Assembly: GCA_964549375.1 (NCBI GenBank)
Contig: CAZJWF010000001.1
Coordinates: forward strand, 34,066-98,065
Direction: 5' to 3'
Source: JAHDDY01 sp964549375
Lineage (GTDB): Bacteria > Pseudomonadota > Alphaproteobacteria > Rhodobacterales > Rhodobacteraceae
DNA length: 64,000 bases
Below, piece by piece: positions 1 through 8,551 of the stretch (position 1 is its first letter; the number at the start of each line of letters is the position of its first letter). The notes beneath the pieces were generated by a model. That model made no database searches. It saw only the letters and a program-made list of their open reading frames with translations, and was not told the origin of the DNA. The position numbers were made by a program, and so were the translations under genes.

Positions 1-795
1 CGCCGCCACCGCGCCGCAATCAAGCGCTGCATACAGCTCCCGCCACTCACGGCACGGGACGGTTGGCCCCACCGCCAATCCTAGCGGATCAAGCATCCCG
101 CCGATTGAGATCGGATCCGCCGGAAACATCTCACCCAGTAGCGCAACGGTGGGACGGTCGGACCGACCCGATGCAGGTGACGCCACCGGTCCCGCCTCTG
201 CTTCCTCGCGCGCGTATTTCAGCATCGCACCGGCAAGGACATCTTTGGCTTCAGCATGAGTGGGAATTCCAAAGCCCGGAACATCAATCCCAACAATCCG
301 CACGCCATTGATCTCATTCGGCAACAGACGCAGCGGTACCCCCGATGCTGTCGGAACGCATAGATTGGTCACAACAATCGCGTCATACTTTTCTGGGTCC
401 GCCATCGCATGAACCGACTCGCGGATATCTTCGAACAGTTTTCCGGTGACGAGCGTTTCAGAGTTAAACGGCACATACCCAACCGACCGCCGAGCGCCAT
501 AAAAGTGCGACACGAAGGTCAACCCATACACACAACACGCCGACCCGGACAAAACTGTTGCGACGCGGCGCATACGTAAACCAACACGCAACGATCCAAA
601 TGCCGGACACATGCTTTGCGGCTTATCATGCGGCCCTTGCGGATAATCCTTGGCGTATTGATCCAAAATTTCCGACTTACCTGCCGACCGGGCTGCCGCT
701 TCCATCTGACCTGACGAGTGACACCCCAAGCCATCAACTGACGGAGTAGGCGAGTCGCTTTCTCGCGGCGGTGAAACGAAGGCATCATCCGTCAT
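1..795 (-). CDS. bchY: chlorophyllide a reductase subunit Y (partial, runs off left edge)
   Basis: BchY forms, with BchZ, the catalytic NB-protein-like component of chlorophyllide a reductase, which receives electrons from BchX and reduces ring B on the way to bacteriochlorophyll a. The 265 codons present read without a stop from an ATG at 795. They carry the characteristic BchY segments CPAFGSLRVGL, SGSACCVYGLTFVSHFYGAR and VVTNLCVPTASGVPLRLLP, with the conserved Cys residues. The C-terminal half lies beyond the window. The start overlaps the stop of a 32-codon micro-ORF (ATGA-type junction), so bchY appears translationally coupled to the genes upstream. It is the third large gene of the bchC-bchX-bchY operon; bchZ is expected next, outside the window. 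Family assignment is very secure. Confidence 0.95.
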   Translation of the reverse strand, partial: MTDDAFVSPPRESDSPTPSVDGLGCHSSGQMEAAARSAGKSEILDQYAKDYPQGPHDKPQSMCPAFGSLRVGLRMRRVATVLSGSACCVYGLTFVSHFYGARRSVGYVPFNSETLVTGKLFEDIRESVHAMADPEKYDAIVVTNLCVPTASGVPLRLLPNEINGVRIVGIDVPGFGIPTHAEAKDVLAGAMLKYAREEAEAGPVASPASGRSDRPTVALLGEMFPADPISIGGMLDPLGLAVGPTVPCREWRELYAALDCGAVAA

Positions 796-890
796 CGGGA
801 CGCATCCTCGTCCGATACGTCGGATGCCTCTGCCTCAATCATTCGTGCAAGCGCTTCATCAGCGCGCGCAAGCTCGTCAAGGTCAAACAT
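792..890 (-). CDS. micro-ORF between bchX and bchY (32 aa)
   Basis: A 32-residue reading frame (starts MFDLDELARADEAL) begins 8 bases before the end of bchX and ends on the ATGA that starts bchY, so both junctions overlap. The product would be strongly acidic, with many Glu, Asp and Ala, and has no membrane segment or Cys. I recognise no family. It could be a translated leader that couples bchX and bchY translation, a small structural protein, or an accident of spacing. The bchY frame itself begins well at 795, so a frameshift inside bchY is the less likely reading. Confidence 0.4.
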   Translation of the reverse strand: MFDLDELARADEALARMIEAEASDVSDEDASR

Positions 891-1902
891 GGTCGTACAC
901 TACTTCTAGCGACTCTTTCGGCGCCGCATTCTTGCCGCGCATATCGGCGTCGGTCGCAGGTTCCAGTACAAAATTTGCACCGGTTTCAGAAGCCGAGAAG
1001 AGACCTAGCAACTCATCTTGCGTCAAAGGAGTCGGACGCAGAGGCGGGGCACCAGCAACATTTTCGGCCAGCTCCGCAAACAGGCCTCCCCATTGCGTCT
1101 CATCAGTGCCGACAATCTTATAATTCGCCGATTTCTTACGCAGATCATCGTCTTGTGGAATTGACGCAAGGATTGGAATGTCCACTGCCTCCGCAAAGGC
1201 CTGCGCTTCGCCAGTTCCGTCGTCTTTGTTGATGACGATTCCGGCGACGCCGACATTGCCCCCCATCTTACGAAAGTAATCAACCGCCGAGCACACATTA
1301 TTGGCGACGTAAAGCGATTGCAGATCATTTGATCCGACCACTATTACCTTTTGCGCCATGTCCCGCGCAATCGGCAGGCCAAAGCCACCGCACACCACAT
1401 CCCCGAGGAAGTCGAGCAAGACGTAATCAAAATCCCAATCGTGGAACCCGAGTTTTTCCAACAGCTCAAAGCCATGAATGATGCCGCGTCCTCCGCAGCC
1501 TCGACCGACTTCCGGCCCACCCAACTCCATCGCAAAGACGCCGTTACGCTTGAAGCAAACATCGCCGATCTGAACTTCTTCTCCGGCAAGTTTTTTCTTC
1601 GTCGAGGTTTCAATAATGGTCGGGCACGCCTTGCCGCCGAACAACAGCGACGTCGTGTCAGACTTCGGATCACAGCCGATCAGCAAGACCCGCTTGCCTT
1701 GCTCCGCCATCATATGACTTAGGTTTGCGAGGGTGAATGATTTACCAATCCCGCCCTTCCCATAAATCGCAATGATCTGAGTTTTCTTCGTCGGTTCGGC
1801 GATGGGTACTTCCATCGTGGGTTCGCTTGCCGCCTCGTCGCGCAGACGCTCGTGATGGTCTTCCAGCGTGTCAGAACGAAGGTTGGGAACATCGAGGCTC
1901 AT
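883..1902 (-). CDS. bchX: chlorophyllide a reductase iron protein subunit X
   Basis: BchX is the NifH-like ATP-dependent reductase of chlorophyllide a reductase. It passes electrons from ferredoxin to BchY/BchZ. The 339-residue product has a P-loop GKGGIGKS near residue 49, the switch region GCDPKSD and the two Cys segments expected to hold the shared 4Fe-4S cluster between subunits (GRGCGGRG and DVVCGGFG). Its length fits the family. The ATG overlaps the bchC stop by four bases, so it is co-transcribed from the PpsR-controlled promoter in front of bchC. The 3' end overlaps the micro-ORF that leads into bchY. Confidence 0.97.
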   Translation of the reverse strand: MSLDVPNLRSDTLEDHHERLRDEAASEPTMEVPIAEPTKKTQIIAIYGKGGIGKSFTLANLSHMMAEQGKRVLLIGCDPKSDTTSLLFGGKACPTIIETSTKKKLAGEEVQIGDVCFKRNGVFAMELGGPEVGRGCGGRGIIHGFELLEKLGFHDWDFDYVLLDFLGDVVCGGFGLPIARDMAQKVIVVGSNDLQSLYVANNVCSAVDYFRKMGGNVGVAGIVINKDDGTGEAQAFAEAVDIPILASIPQDDDLRKKSANYKIVGTDETQWGGLFAELAENVAGAPPLRPTPLTQDELLGLFSASETGANFVLEPATDADMRGKNAAPKESLEVVYDHV

Positions 1903-2840
1903 GCAGAGGCCCTCCAGTCGAGGATCATTTTCAAACAGGTGGAGTCAGAGAAGGCAGTCGCATAAGCGTCCGATGCTGCATTTGCGTCAGCGGTGTGTGT
2001 GATCAGACCATCGAGCGACAATGCGCCATTGTCGATCAACTCTCGAGTCGCGATCATGTCGACCTTGTTCCACTCAGCGGCAATCCGAAAACGCGCCTCT
2101 TTCATAAAGGCGGGCGGAAACGCGAAACTGAGCGGCTCTGAATAAAACCCGGCCAGCACGATCTCGCCACCCTTGGCTAAACGTCCAACCAGCGTGTTGA
2201 GCAAGCCGGAATCGCCGCTGCAATCATAGATGCAGCGATAGTCGCGACGCTCATCAGTTTCGGGATCAATCACCGTGTACCCATTCGCGTTGGCACGCCG
2301 ATTTGCCGATGTCTCCCAAACCACCGGCGCGGCTCCGCCAGCTGTCAAGGTCAATCGCGCCATCAAGCGGCCTAAGACGCCATGTCCAACAATCAGATCT
2401 GGCAACGGCGTATTTACCCCGGCCAGCGCGTGACGTGCCGTCGCCGCCAAGGCAACCAAAGCGGCCTGACTCCCTAACCCGGCATCCAGCGGAATGACAC
2501 GATCAGCGCCGGTGACAATGCGAGAGGACGCGCCGCCAAACAGACTTTTGACATTCTTGGTACAGGTCGCTCCCGGAACAAAAACCGTGTCACCGACGGA
2601 TAAGGCACTGCCCCTTGGCGCTTCCACGACTTCGCCAGACGCTTCGTAGCCGGGGATCAACGGATAGCCCATTCCAGGAAACGAAGGCATACTTCCCGAC
2701 CAGAACAGCTTCTCAGTTCCAGCAGAAATTCCCGAATAATGAACATCGACAACCAGATCATCTTGGGTGGGATCGTTCAACTCGACGGTTTGAATGCCGA
2801 GCTGCTTTGGCCCTTCAAGGACAACCGCATTCGCGCGCAT
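1899..2840 (-). CDS. bchC: bacteriochlorophyllide 3-hydroxyethyl dehydrogenase
   Basis: BchC oxidises the 3-hydroxyethyl group of the bacteriochlorophyllide intermediate to acetyl, and belongs to the zinc-type alcohol dehydrogenase/MDR fold. I chose the ATG at 2840, giving 313 residues, because a GGGAGGA ribosome site sits just upstream and the product begins MRANAVVLEGPK as in Rhodobacter BchC. An upstream ATG at 2894 would add 18 residues without homology. The glycine-rich coenzyme segment VGHGVLGRL lies near residue 170. It is the first gene of the bchC-bchX-bchY operon and directly follows the double PpsR operator. Confidence 0.95.
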   Translation of the reverse strand: MRANAVVLEGPKQLGIQTVELNDPTQDDLVVDVHYSGISAGTEKLFWSGSMPSFPGMGYPLIPGYEASGEVVEAPRGSALSVGDTVFVPGATCTKNVKSLFGGASSRIVTGADRVIPLDAGLGSQAALVALAATARHALAGVNTPLPDLIVGHGVLGRLMARLTLTAGGAAPVVWETSANRRANANGYTVIDPETDERRDYRCIYDCSGDSGLLNTLVGRLAKGGEIVLAGFYSEPLSFAFPPAFMKEARFRIAAEWNKVDMIATRELIDNGALSLDGLITHTADANAASDAYATAFSDSTCLKMILDWRASA

Positions 2841-2902
2841 TCCGATCCTCCCACATTCCCCAGACCGCACCTTTCTTTCGTGACTCAAAGGCACTGGCTG
2901 TG

Positions 2903-2946
2903 TGTCAGTTTAATTGGACATTTTGTATTGTCAATTTTTCGATACA
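2903..2946 (-). promoter_or_regulatory. bchC promoter with two PpsR/CrtJ operators 8 bp apart
   Basis: Two TGT-N12-ACA palindromes occupy 2903-2920 (TGTCAGTTTAATTGGACA) and 2929-2946 (TGTCAATTTTTCGATACA), separated by exactly 8 bp. On the minus strand a sigma-70-like promoter sits inside them: -35 TTGACA at 2934-2929 and -10 TAAACT at 2912-2907, spacer 16 bp. Each operator therefore covers one promoter element. This is the architecture known for CrtJ/PpsR repression of bchC in Rhodobacter capsulatus, where cooperative binding shuts off transcription under aerobic conditions. Seen directly; the repressor gene is not in the window. Confidence 0.88.
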
Positions 2947-2956
2947 TTTTTCTGTA

Positions 2957-4126
2957 TCAAGTATTGCCGAATTTTTCCGCCGTCAGGACATTTGTGACGA
3001 AGGCCGTGTCGGTGGCGTGCGAACGGATCGCCATAAATCCTGCTTCCGCCAGCAATTCGGTATGCCGCGCTGCAGAGCGAGGTCGCCCCGTCGTCATTGC
3101 CATCGTATAGAATCCAAAATAGGCGTCCCCCGCCTTCGTCGGCCTGTTGCCTCCAGACATCGGTTCGGAGATCAATAACCGTCCTCCAGCAGGCAGCGCA
3201 TCAAAGACGGATTTCAACACCATGCGGACAGTCGAGTCGTCGTGATCATAGAGCACGCGGATCAAGCTGATCGCATCCGCACCGACGGGCAGCGGGTCAT
3301 CCAGAAAACTCCCGCCAACCACTGAAACGCGATCGGCCAGCCCAGCGCCCGCCAAATGTCGCTCCGCTTCGGTTGTCACAGATGGCAAATCAAACAGCGT
3401 CAACGCCATATCGTCATAGTGGCTCGCCACCTCCGACAAAAACGCGCCCGTACCGCCACCCACATCCAACAGATGCGAGACGCCTTTCAGCGAAACCGCG
3501 CGCAACGTCTGAACCGCAACAATCTGCTGCGATGTCGCCATAAGCTCTGAATACGTCTTTGCAGTTTCCACCGGCAGGGCGTGCGTTTCCTTGCCGCCAA
3601 CATAGGGCCAGTATTGCGCGAGCTGCGTGTCAACCTCGCCGCGCATCAACGCTTCAGGATATGCGAGATCTTGATAGAACATCCGATGATGCCGGATCAT
3701 CAACTCTAATCCCGGCACACCAATCACCGCCGCCCCGACACGGCCCAAGGCATAACGCCCATCGCTTTGGCGCGACAGCAAATCGAGCGACGCAGCCGCC
3801 TGGCAAAGCACAATCATGCGGGCGGGGTCGACACTTTTCCCTCGGGCGGTAATGTCTGGATCAATCGGTTCGCTCTGCGCCATACGCAAGAGGTCGAACT
3901 CGACACAGGCCAATAGGGTCTGCGAATACACAAACCCGGCCACCAAATCATAGACTTCTTCGGCAGAGCGACGGGACACGGCGCGGGTGAGCGGGAAACG
4001 ACTCGCCCATTCTTGAAATTTCGGATTGGCAATCTTGGCGTTGCGCCAATCCAGATAGATGCGGGACAGGCGACCATAGGCCCGCCCGAACATCGACGCG
4101 CCGTCCAGATGTGACGCATCTGTCAC
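2957..4126 (-). CDS. crtF: hydroxyneurosporene/demethylspheroidene O-methyltransferase
   Basis: CrtF transfers a methyl group from SAM to the tertiary hydroxyl that CrtC introduced, giving the 1-methoxy end of spheroidene. The 389-residue product has an N-terminal dimerisation/helical part and a C-terminal Rossmann methyltransferase domain with the SAM motif LLDVGGGTGAFL near residue 217 and the later ISLIRVLYDHDD segment. The start overlaps the crtE stop by four bases (ATGA), so crtE-crtF are translationally coupled. The gene ends just before the bchC operator, and readthrough into bchC is possible, as in Rhodobacter superoperons. Confidence 0.95.
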   Translation of the reverse strand: MTDASHLDGASMFGRAYGRLSRIYLDWRNAKIANPKFQEWASRFPLTRAVSRRSAEEVYDLVAGFVYSQTLLACVEFDLLRMAQSEPIDPDITARGKSVDPARMIVLCQAAASLDLLSRQSDGRYALGRVGAAVIGVPGLELMIRHHRMFYQDLAYPEALMRGEVDTQLAQYWPYVGGKETHALPVETAKTYSELMATSQQIVAVQTLRAVSLKGVSHLLDVGGGTGAFLSEVASHYDDMALTLFDLPSVTTEAERHLAGAGLADRVSVVGGSFLDDPLPVGADAISLIRVLYDHDDSTVRMVLKSVFDALPAGGRLLISEPMSGGNRPTKAGDAYFGFYTMAMTTGRPRSAARHTELLAEAGFMAIRSHATDTAFVTNVLTAEKFGNT

Positions 4127-4995
4127 GCGACCGTGCGGGTAACACCGACGGGCACGAGCCGCTCCGCCTGATATCGCACAATCGCTTGCAAAGTCGCTTC
4201 ACCCTCGCAAGGCGGAATCGCATCGATTGCACCTTCAAGGATCGTGTCGAGTTTTTTCACCGCACCCTCAACACCAAAATGTGCCACCGCATTAGGGCGC
4301 TCGTGTACGGCATCTTGTCCTGCGGGCTTGCCCAGTTCTTTCGTATCAAGCAGGGCATCGCGCAGGTCATCGGCGACCTGAAACGCCTCACCAATTTTTG
4401 CGCCGAGGGTTTCCCACGGTGCCGGGTCTTCGCCCATACATCGCGCGCCCATCCGCGTCGCCGCGACAAACAACGCTCCAGTTTTGGCTCGATGGTAAGC
4501 AGACAAATCCACGTCGTCTTCACTTTCCCACCCCTGCCCGGCACAAATCCCATTCGGCGTGCCGGTCGCTGTCGCCAAATCAACAATCAGGTTGTTGGTC
4601 CGGATTGGATTGCGCGCAGAGCATAAGGCAAGCGCCTCGAAGGCGGCCACGATCAGCGCATCCCCGGCAAGGACAGCAAGTGGCTCGCCAAAGGCGGCAT
4701 GAACCGACGGCTTCCCGCGCCGCAAATTCGCATCGTCAAAACAAGGCAAATCATCATGCACAAGGCTCGCACAGTGGATCAACTCAATCGCTGCCGCCGT
4801 TGCCGAGGCCAATTCCGATTCGTCCCGATCACCACACGCATGAGCAACCGCAAGGCATAGTTGAGGTCGCACCCGCGCGCCGCCATCGAGTACAGCATGG
4901 CGTAACGCATTGCTTAATTGAGGAGGTGAAGGCTTTTCCGTTGCCCGGTCCAAGGCAGCAATAAGCGCGATTTCGATTCTGTCGTCATCCGCCAT
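4123..4995 (-). CDS. crtE: geranylgeranyl diphosphate synthase
   Basis: CrtE condenses isopentenyl diphosphate with allylic diphosphates to make GGPP, the precursor of both carotenoids and the phytyl tail of bacteriochlorophyll. The 290-residue product carries the first aspartate-rich motif in DDLPCFDD near residue 80 and the second as DDLRD near residue 208, both needed for Mg-diphosphate binding. The ATG at 4995 is preceded by GGGAAG. It is the first gene of crtE-crtF and diverges from crtD across a double PpsR operator, so both directions are probably derepressed together at low oxygen. Confidence 0.95.
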   Translation of the reverse strand: MADDDRIEIALIAALDRATEKPSPPQLSNALRHAVLDGGARVRPQLCLAVAHACGDRDESELASATAAAIELIHCASLVHDDLPCFDDANLRRGKPSVHAAFGEPLAVLAGDALIVAAFEALALCSARNPIRTNNLIVDLATATGTPNGICAGQGWESEDDVDLSAYHRAKTGALFVAATRMGARCMGEDPAPWETLGAKIGEAFQVADDLRDALLDTKELGKPAGQDAVHERPNAVAHFGVEGAVKKLDTILEGAIDAIPPCEGEATLQAIVRYQAERLVPVGVTRTVA

Positions 4996-5016
4996 GATTG
5001 CTTCCCTGCGTGATTA

Positions 5017-5060
5017 TGTAGCAATTCTTAGACAAAAATTAATGTCTAAAAAACTGGACA
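5017..5060. promoter_or_regulatory. double PpsR/CrtJ operator between crtE and crtD
   Basis: Two TGT-N12-ACA sites lie at 5017-5034 (TGTAGCAATTCTTAGACA) and 5043-5060 (TGTCTAAAAAACTGGACA), again with an 8 bp gap, in the 117 bp between the divergent crtE and crtD starts. The matching spacing to the bchC operator points to cooperative binding by the same repressor. I could not place convincing -35/-10 elements for either direction, so the promoter positions are open. Confidence 0.85.
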
Positions 5061-5112
5061 CAATCTTCCCCGAAGTCAATAGTCTCAACACAAATCGGGA
5101 GATCGGCGGCGA

Positions 5113-6696
5113 ATGGCACAATCAAAATCGAAGAAGATTGTCATTATCGGCGCAGGAATTGGCGGACTCTCCGCCGCCGTTGAACTGGCTGCCGCTGGAA
5201 TGGACGTCGAAGTTATCGAACAAGCCTACACCCCCGGCGGCAAGGTGCGGCAATTCCCAAGCGACGCCGGTCCGGTCGACGCGGGACCAACCGTCCTAAC
5301 CATGCGCTCCGTATTCGACGATCTTTTTTCCCGCGCGGGTGCGCGGTTCGATGAGCATGTAACGCTCAACGCTGAATCCATTCTGGCGCGTCATTGGTGG
5401 CAAGACGGCTCTAGCCTCGACCTCTTCGCTGATCCCGCCGAAAGCGCCAATGTCATTGCGGACTTTGCCGGGCGCGAGGCACGGCAAGAATTTATCGCCT
5501 TCTCGAAAAAGACGCGACGTCTTTTCGATGCTTTCAACGAACCCGTCATGCAAAGCGCGGCACCGGAATTGGCTGTGCTCGGCAAAACAGTCCTACGCGA
5601 TTTCAGGCAATTGCTTCCTGCGATGGCACCGATGCAGACCCTTGCGGCAAGTTTGGAGAAAAATTTCAGCGACCCGCGCCTGCGACAGTTATTCGGGCGC
5701 TACGCGACCTATGTCGGCGGTTCTCCTTTTGCCTCCCCCGCGCTCTTGTCTTTGATTTGGGATGTCGAATCGCGCGGTGTATGGCGCGTAAAAGGTGGAA
5801 TGCGAAAGCTCGCGAAAGCGTTGGAAAAGGTTGCGACCGAGCGCGGCGCGCAATTCAGATACGGCACAAAAGTTGAGACCATCACGATGGCGCGGCGCCG
5901 AGTCACTGGTGTCACTCTCGAATCGGGGGAGCGGATCGACGCGCCGCGCGTTTTGTTCAACGGTGATCCCGCTGCACTCTCCCGCGGTTTGTTGGGCGAT
6001 GGCGTCATACGGTCGGTCAAACACTCAGGCACCGCTCCTCGCTCGCTATCAGCCTACGTTTGGGCCTTTGCCGCAAAACCATCGGGCGTCGATTTGCGCC
6101 ATCACAATGTCTTCTTCGGTGAAGAGCAGCGCCGCGAATTTGACGCCCTCACGCGCGGCAAAATGCCAGACGACCCCACCCTTTACGTCTGCGCGCAAGA
6201 TCGCGGAGACGGCACAACGCCCCCTGAAACCGAGCGCTTCGAGATCATCATGAACGGCGCACCGCTTCGCGACGAAGCAAAACCCAATCTTGAGGAGTTC
6301 ACAGAATGTCAGACGCGAACTTTTCAGACTTTGCAGCGCATGAACCTGAATTTCGACGTGATCCCGAAGCGCATATCACTGATAACGCCGAGCGACTTCG
6401 CGGCTCGGTTCCCGGCGTCCGACGGTTCACTTTACGGGCGCAGCCCGCAGGGGATGAGGGCGACTTTCCAGCGACCCACGACGCGCAGCCGCATATCGGG
6501 GCTTTATCTGGCCGGGGGCGGCGTTCATCCGGGCGCGGGTCTGCCTATGTCGAGCCTTTCAGGACAGCATGCGGCCGCGGCGATCATAATGGACCATGCT
6601 TCGACATCGCGGTTCCCCCGAACGGCTATGCCTGGTGGTACGTCGACGGCATCTCCGATGATGGCGAACGGGCCATCTCAATCATCGGGTTCATAG
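5113..6696 (+). CDS. crtD: methoxyneurosporene (hydroxyneurosporene) desaturase
   Basis: CrtD introduces the 3,4 double bond in methoxyneurosporene to yield spheroidene. The 527-residue product starts with an FAD-binding IVIIGAGIGGLSAA segment at residues 9-22 and ends its conserved part with the family signature GLYLAGGGVHPGAGLPMSSL. About 40 further residues rich in Ser, Thr, Pro and Gly follow it. That tail and the 100 residues before it overlap the crtC frame. There is no strong ribosome site near the ATG at 5113, but no better start exists. It diverges from crtE and is transcribed with crtC. Confidence 0.94.
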   Translation: MAQSKSKKIVIIGAGIGGLSAAVELAAAGMDVEVIEQAYTPGGKVRQFPSDAGPVDAGPTVLTMRSVFDDLFSRAGARFDEHVTLNAESILARHWWQDGSSLDLFADPAESANVIADFAGREARQEFIAFSKKTRRLFDAFNEPVMQSAAPELAVLGKTVLRDFRQLLPAMAPMQTLAASLEKNFSDPRLRQLFGRYATYVGGSPFASPALLSLIWDVESRGVWRVKGGMRKLAKALEKVATERGAQFRYGTKVETITMARRRVTGVTLESGERIDAPRVLFNGDPAALSRGLLGDGVIRSVKHSGTAPRSLSAYVWAFAAKPSGVDLRHHNVFFGEEQRREFDALTRGKMPDDPTLYVCAQDRGDGTTPPETERFEIIMNGAPLRDEAKPNLEEFTECQTRTFQTLQRMNLNFDVIPKRISLITPSDFAARFPASDGSLYGRSPQGMRATFQRPTTRSRISGLYLAGGGVHPGAGLPMSSLSGQHAAAAIIMDHASTSRFPRTAMPGGTSTASPMMANGPSQSSGS

Positions 6697-7523
6697 GATC
6701 AGTTTTCTCGCCGTGGTATCGTTGGGCAGGTCGCAAGAACCCGGAAGATCATTGCTGTCTGAACGTCGTCACCTATGGACGCGGAGGACGTTGGACGATG
6801 ACCGAGCGCGGTGCGTCGGCCCTACGCTTGTCGGAAACGCAAATGCAGATCGGCCCCAGCAACATGACATGGGACGGCAAGTCTCTGATTATCGACGTCA
6901 ATGAGATGACGACCCCGCATCTTGGAAAGCTGCAAGGCCAAATTCGCCTGCACCCCAGCGGCATCACGAATATCGAAGTTCCACTGAAAGACGATGGATC
7001 GCACGTCTGGCGACCTTTTGCTCCAACCGCCCGTATCGACGTAGACCTCAATCGCAAAGGCTGGCAATGGTCGGGTCACGGCTACTTCGACGCCAATTTC
7101 GGTACTGCCGCGCTCGAAGACGACTTCTCTTATTGGACGTGGAGCCGGATGCCGGTAGAGAGCGGTTCCGCCGCGTTCTACGATGCTGAACGGCGTGACG
7201 GATCATCGCTCTCGGTCGCCTTGAAGTTCGCAGAAAATGGCGATGTCGCGCCGATGATCGCGCCACCGAAACAGCGCCTCTCGCGCTCTCTTTGGACAGT
7301 ACGGAGGGAAACGCGCAGCGATGAGGGTAGCGACCCACGACAAGTCAAAGCTATGCTCGACGCGCCATTCTACACCCGCTCTGTTGTACGAACCGGTATT
7401 CACGGCGAAGACACCACGGGCGTCCATGAAGCCCTTGACCTCAACCGCTTTGCATCTCCGCTGCTAAAACCGATGCTGGCGGTGCGGGTACCAAGACGGT
7501 CGAAATGGACGTTCCCAGCTTAA
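6306..7523 (+). CDS. crtC: carotenoid 1,2-hydratase
   Basis: CrtC adds water across the 1,2 double bond of neurosporene-type carotenoids. Homology is clear from about residue 97 (GPCFDIAVPPNGYAWWYVD, then GFIGSVFSPWYRWAGR) to the C-terminus. No ATG, GTG or TTG lies in frame between 6306 and about 6797, and the latter is already inside the conserved core. The ATG at 6306 is preceded by GAGGAG 8 bases upstream and is therefore the only conventional start. It makes crtC 405 residues long and overlaps crtD by 391 nt in another frame. The first 95 residues look like a shadow of crtD. A non-standard start near 6600-6670 (ATC codons are present) is the alternative. Confidence 0.9.
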   Translation: MSDANFSDFAAHEPEFRRDPEAHITDNAERLRGSVPGVRRFTLRAQPAGDEGDFPATHDAQPHIGALSGRGRRSSGRGSAYVEPFRTACGRGDHNGPCFDIAVPPNGYAWWYVDGISDDGERAISIIGFIGSVFSPWYRWAGRKNPEDHCCLNVVTYGRGGRWTMTERGASALRLSETQMQIGPSNMTWDGKSLIIDVNEMTTPHLGKLQGQIRLHPSGITNIEVPLKDDGSHVWRPFAPTARIDVDLNRKGWQWSGHGYFDANFGTAALEDDFSYWTWSRMPVESGSAAFYDAERRDGSSLSVALKFAENGDVAPMIAPPKQRLSRSLWTVRRETRSDEGSDPRQVKAMLDAPFYTRSVVRTGIHGEDTTGVHEALDLNRFASPLLKPMLAVRVPRRSKWTFPA

Positions 7524-7525
7524 TG

Positions 7526-8551
7526 CTATGAGGCCTGCGCACGATCCCGCTGTTCAAGCTGCGCAAGGATAGCGACCACCGCGCCACCACGTCCCTCGCC
7601 CCATCCATCCGATGCGACGCCCTGTTTCGACGCTCCAGCCTCCACCAGAAAGGCGACCTCTGGCAAAGGCCGCGCATGGAGCACGGAGGATTGCGGCAGC
7701 ACCGCACTTCCAAAAGTCCGCAACAGCGACAGCCCCAGCAATCCAATTTTCTCTCGACCTGATGTGCGGGCACGTTGACTGATCGAGTCATACCTCGCTT
7801 GCCGCACCTTATCGCCGATCCCCGCATAGATGAACCGCGCGCCATAAATGCCGGGGCGCGAGCGGAAGGGCAGGCGCGAAATTCCGGCTTCCGAGCGGAT
7901 ATAAAGCCGCCGCGCCTCGACCAGCAACCGCCGCGTCATTTCGCAGATTTCCGGTGTAACCTCTGGATTGGCGAGAAACGCCTCAGGCTCAACGCCCAAC
8001 TCCGCCATCCAGTCCAAAGGCAAGTAGAGCCGCCGTTCGCGCGCATCTTCGCCCACATCCCGCGCAATATTCGTCAACTGCATCGCAACGCCAAGATCAC
8101 AAGCCCGCGCCAGCGCATCCGCCTCACGCACCCCCATCAACACACACATCATTGCCCCAACCGCAGAGGCAACCCGCGCCGAATAATCTCGCAGCTCAGA
8201 CAAACTGGCATAGCGCCGATCCGTCGCGTCCCATGCCAAGCCTTCCAACAAAGCCTCTGGGTATTCACGCGGCATATCGAAATCATGGATCATCGCCGTG
8301 AAGGCCCGATCCGCTGGGGCATCTCGCGGCGTACCTTTATACGCCAGATCAAGCCGATCCCGCAGCGACAGCACCGCGGCCGCCTTCGCATCGCTTAGGT
8401 CAACCGCGTCATCGGCCAAACGGCAAAAGGCATAAAGCGCCATCGCAGGGTCCGCGACATTGCGTGGCAACAATTTCGAGGCCGCATAAAATGACCGCGA
8501 GCCATGCTCAATTGCGCGGCGACATTCCGCCAGATCATGAGGGTCTATCAT
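7526..8551 (-). CDS. crtB: phytoene synthase
   Basis: CrtB joins two GGPP molecules head to head into phytoene, the first committed carotenoid step. The 341-residue product has both aspartate motifs of the squalene/phytoene synthase family, DDAVD near residue 47 and NIARDVGEDARERRLYLP near residue 163. The C-terminal 50 residues are low in homology and Gly-rich. The ATG overlaps the crtI stop by four bases. The gene ends two bases from the end of crtC, which is transcribed towards it, so the two operons converge without a visible terminator. Confidence 0.95.
   Translation of the reverse strand: MIDPHDLAECRRAIEHGSRSFYAASKLLPRNVADPAMALYAFCRLADDAVDLSDAKAAAVLSLRDRLDLAYKGTPRDAPADRAFTAMIHDFDMPREYPEALLEGLAWDATDRRYASLSELRDYSARVASAVGAMMCVLMGVREADALARACDLGVAMQLTNIARDVGEDARERRLYLPLDWMAELGVEPEAFLANPEVTPEICEMTRRLLVEARRLYIRSEAGISRLPFRSRPGIYGARFIYAGIGDKVRQARYDSISQRARTSGREKIGLLGLSLLRTFGSAVLPQSSVLHARPLPEVAFLVEAGASKQGVASDGWGEGRGGAVVAILAQLEQRDRAQAS

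Noticed and set aside
2940..2961. GATACA/TGTATC inverted repeat at the end of crtF as a terminator
   Set aside because: The stem is AT-rich, lacks a T run on the minus strand and overlaps the bchC operator, so it is better explained by the PpsR site.
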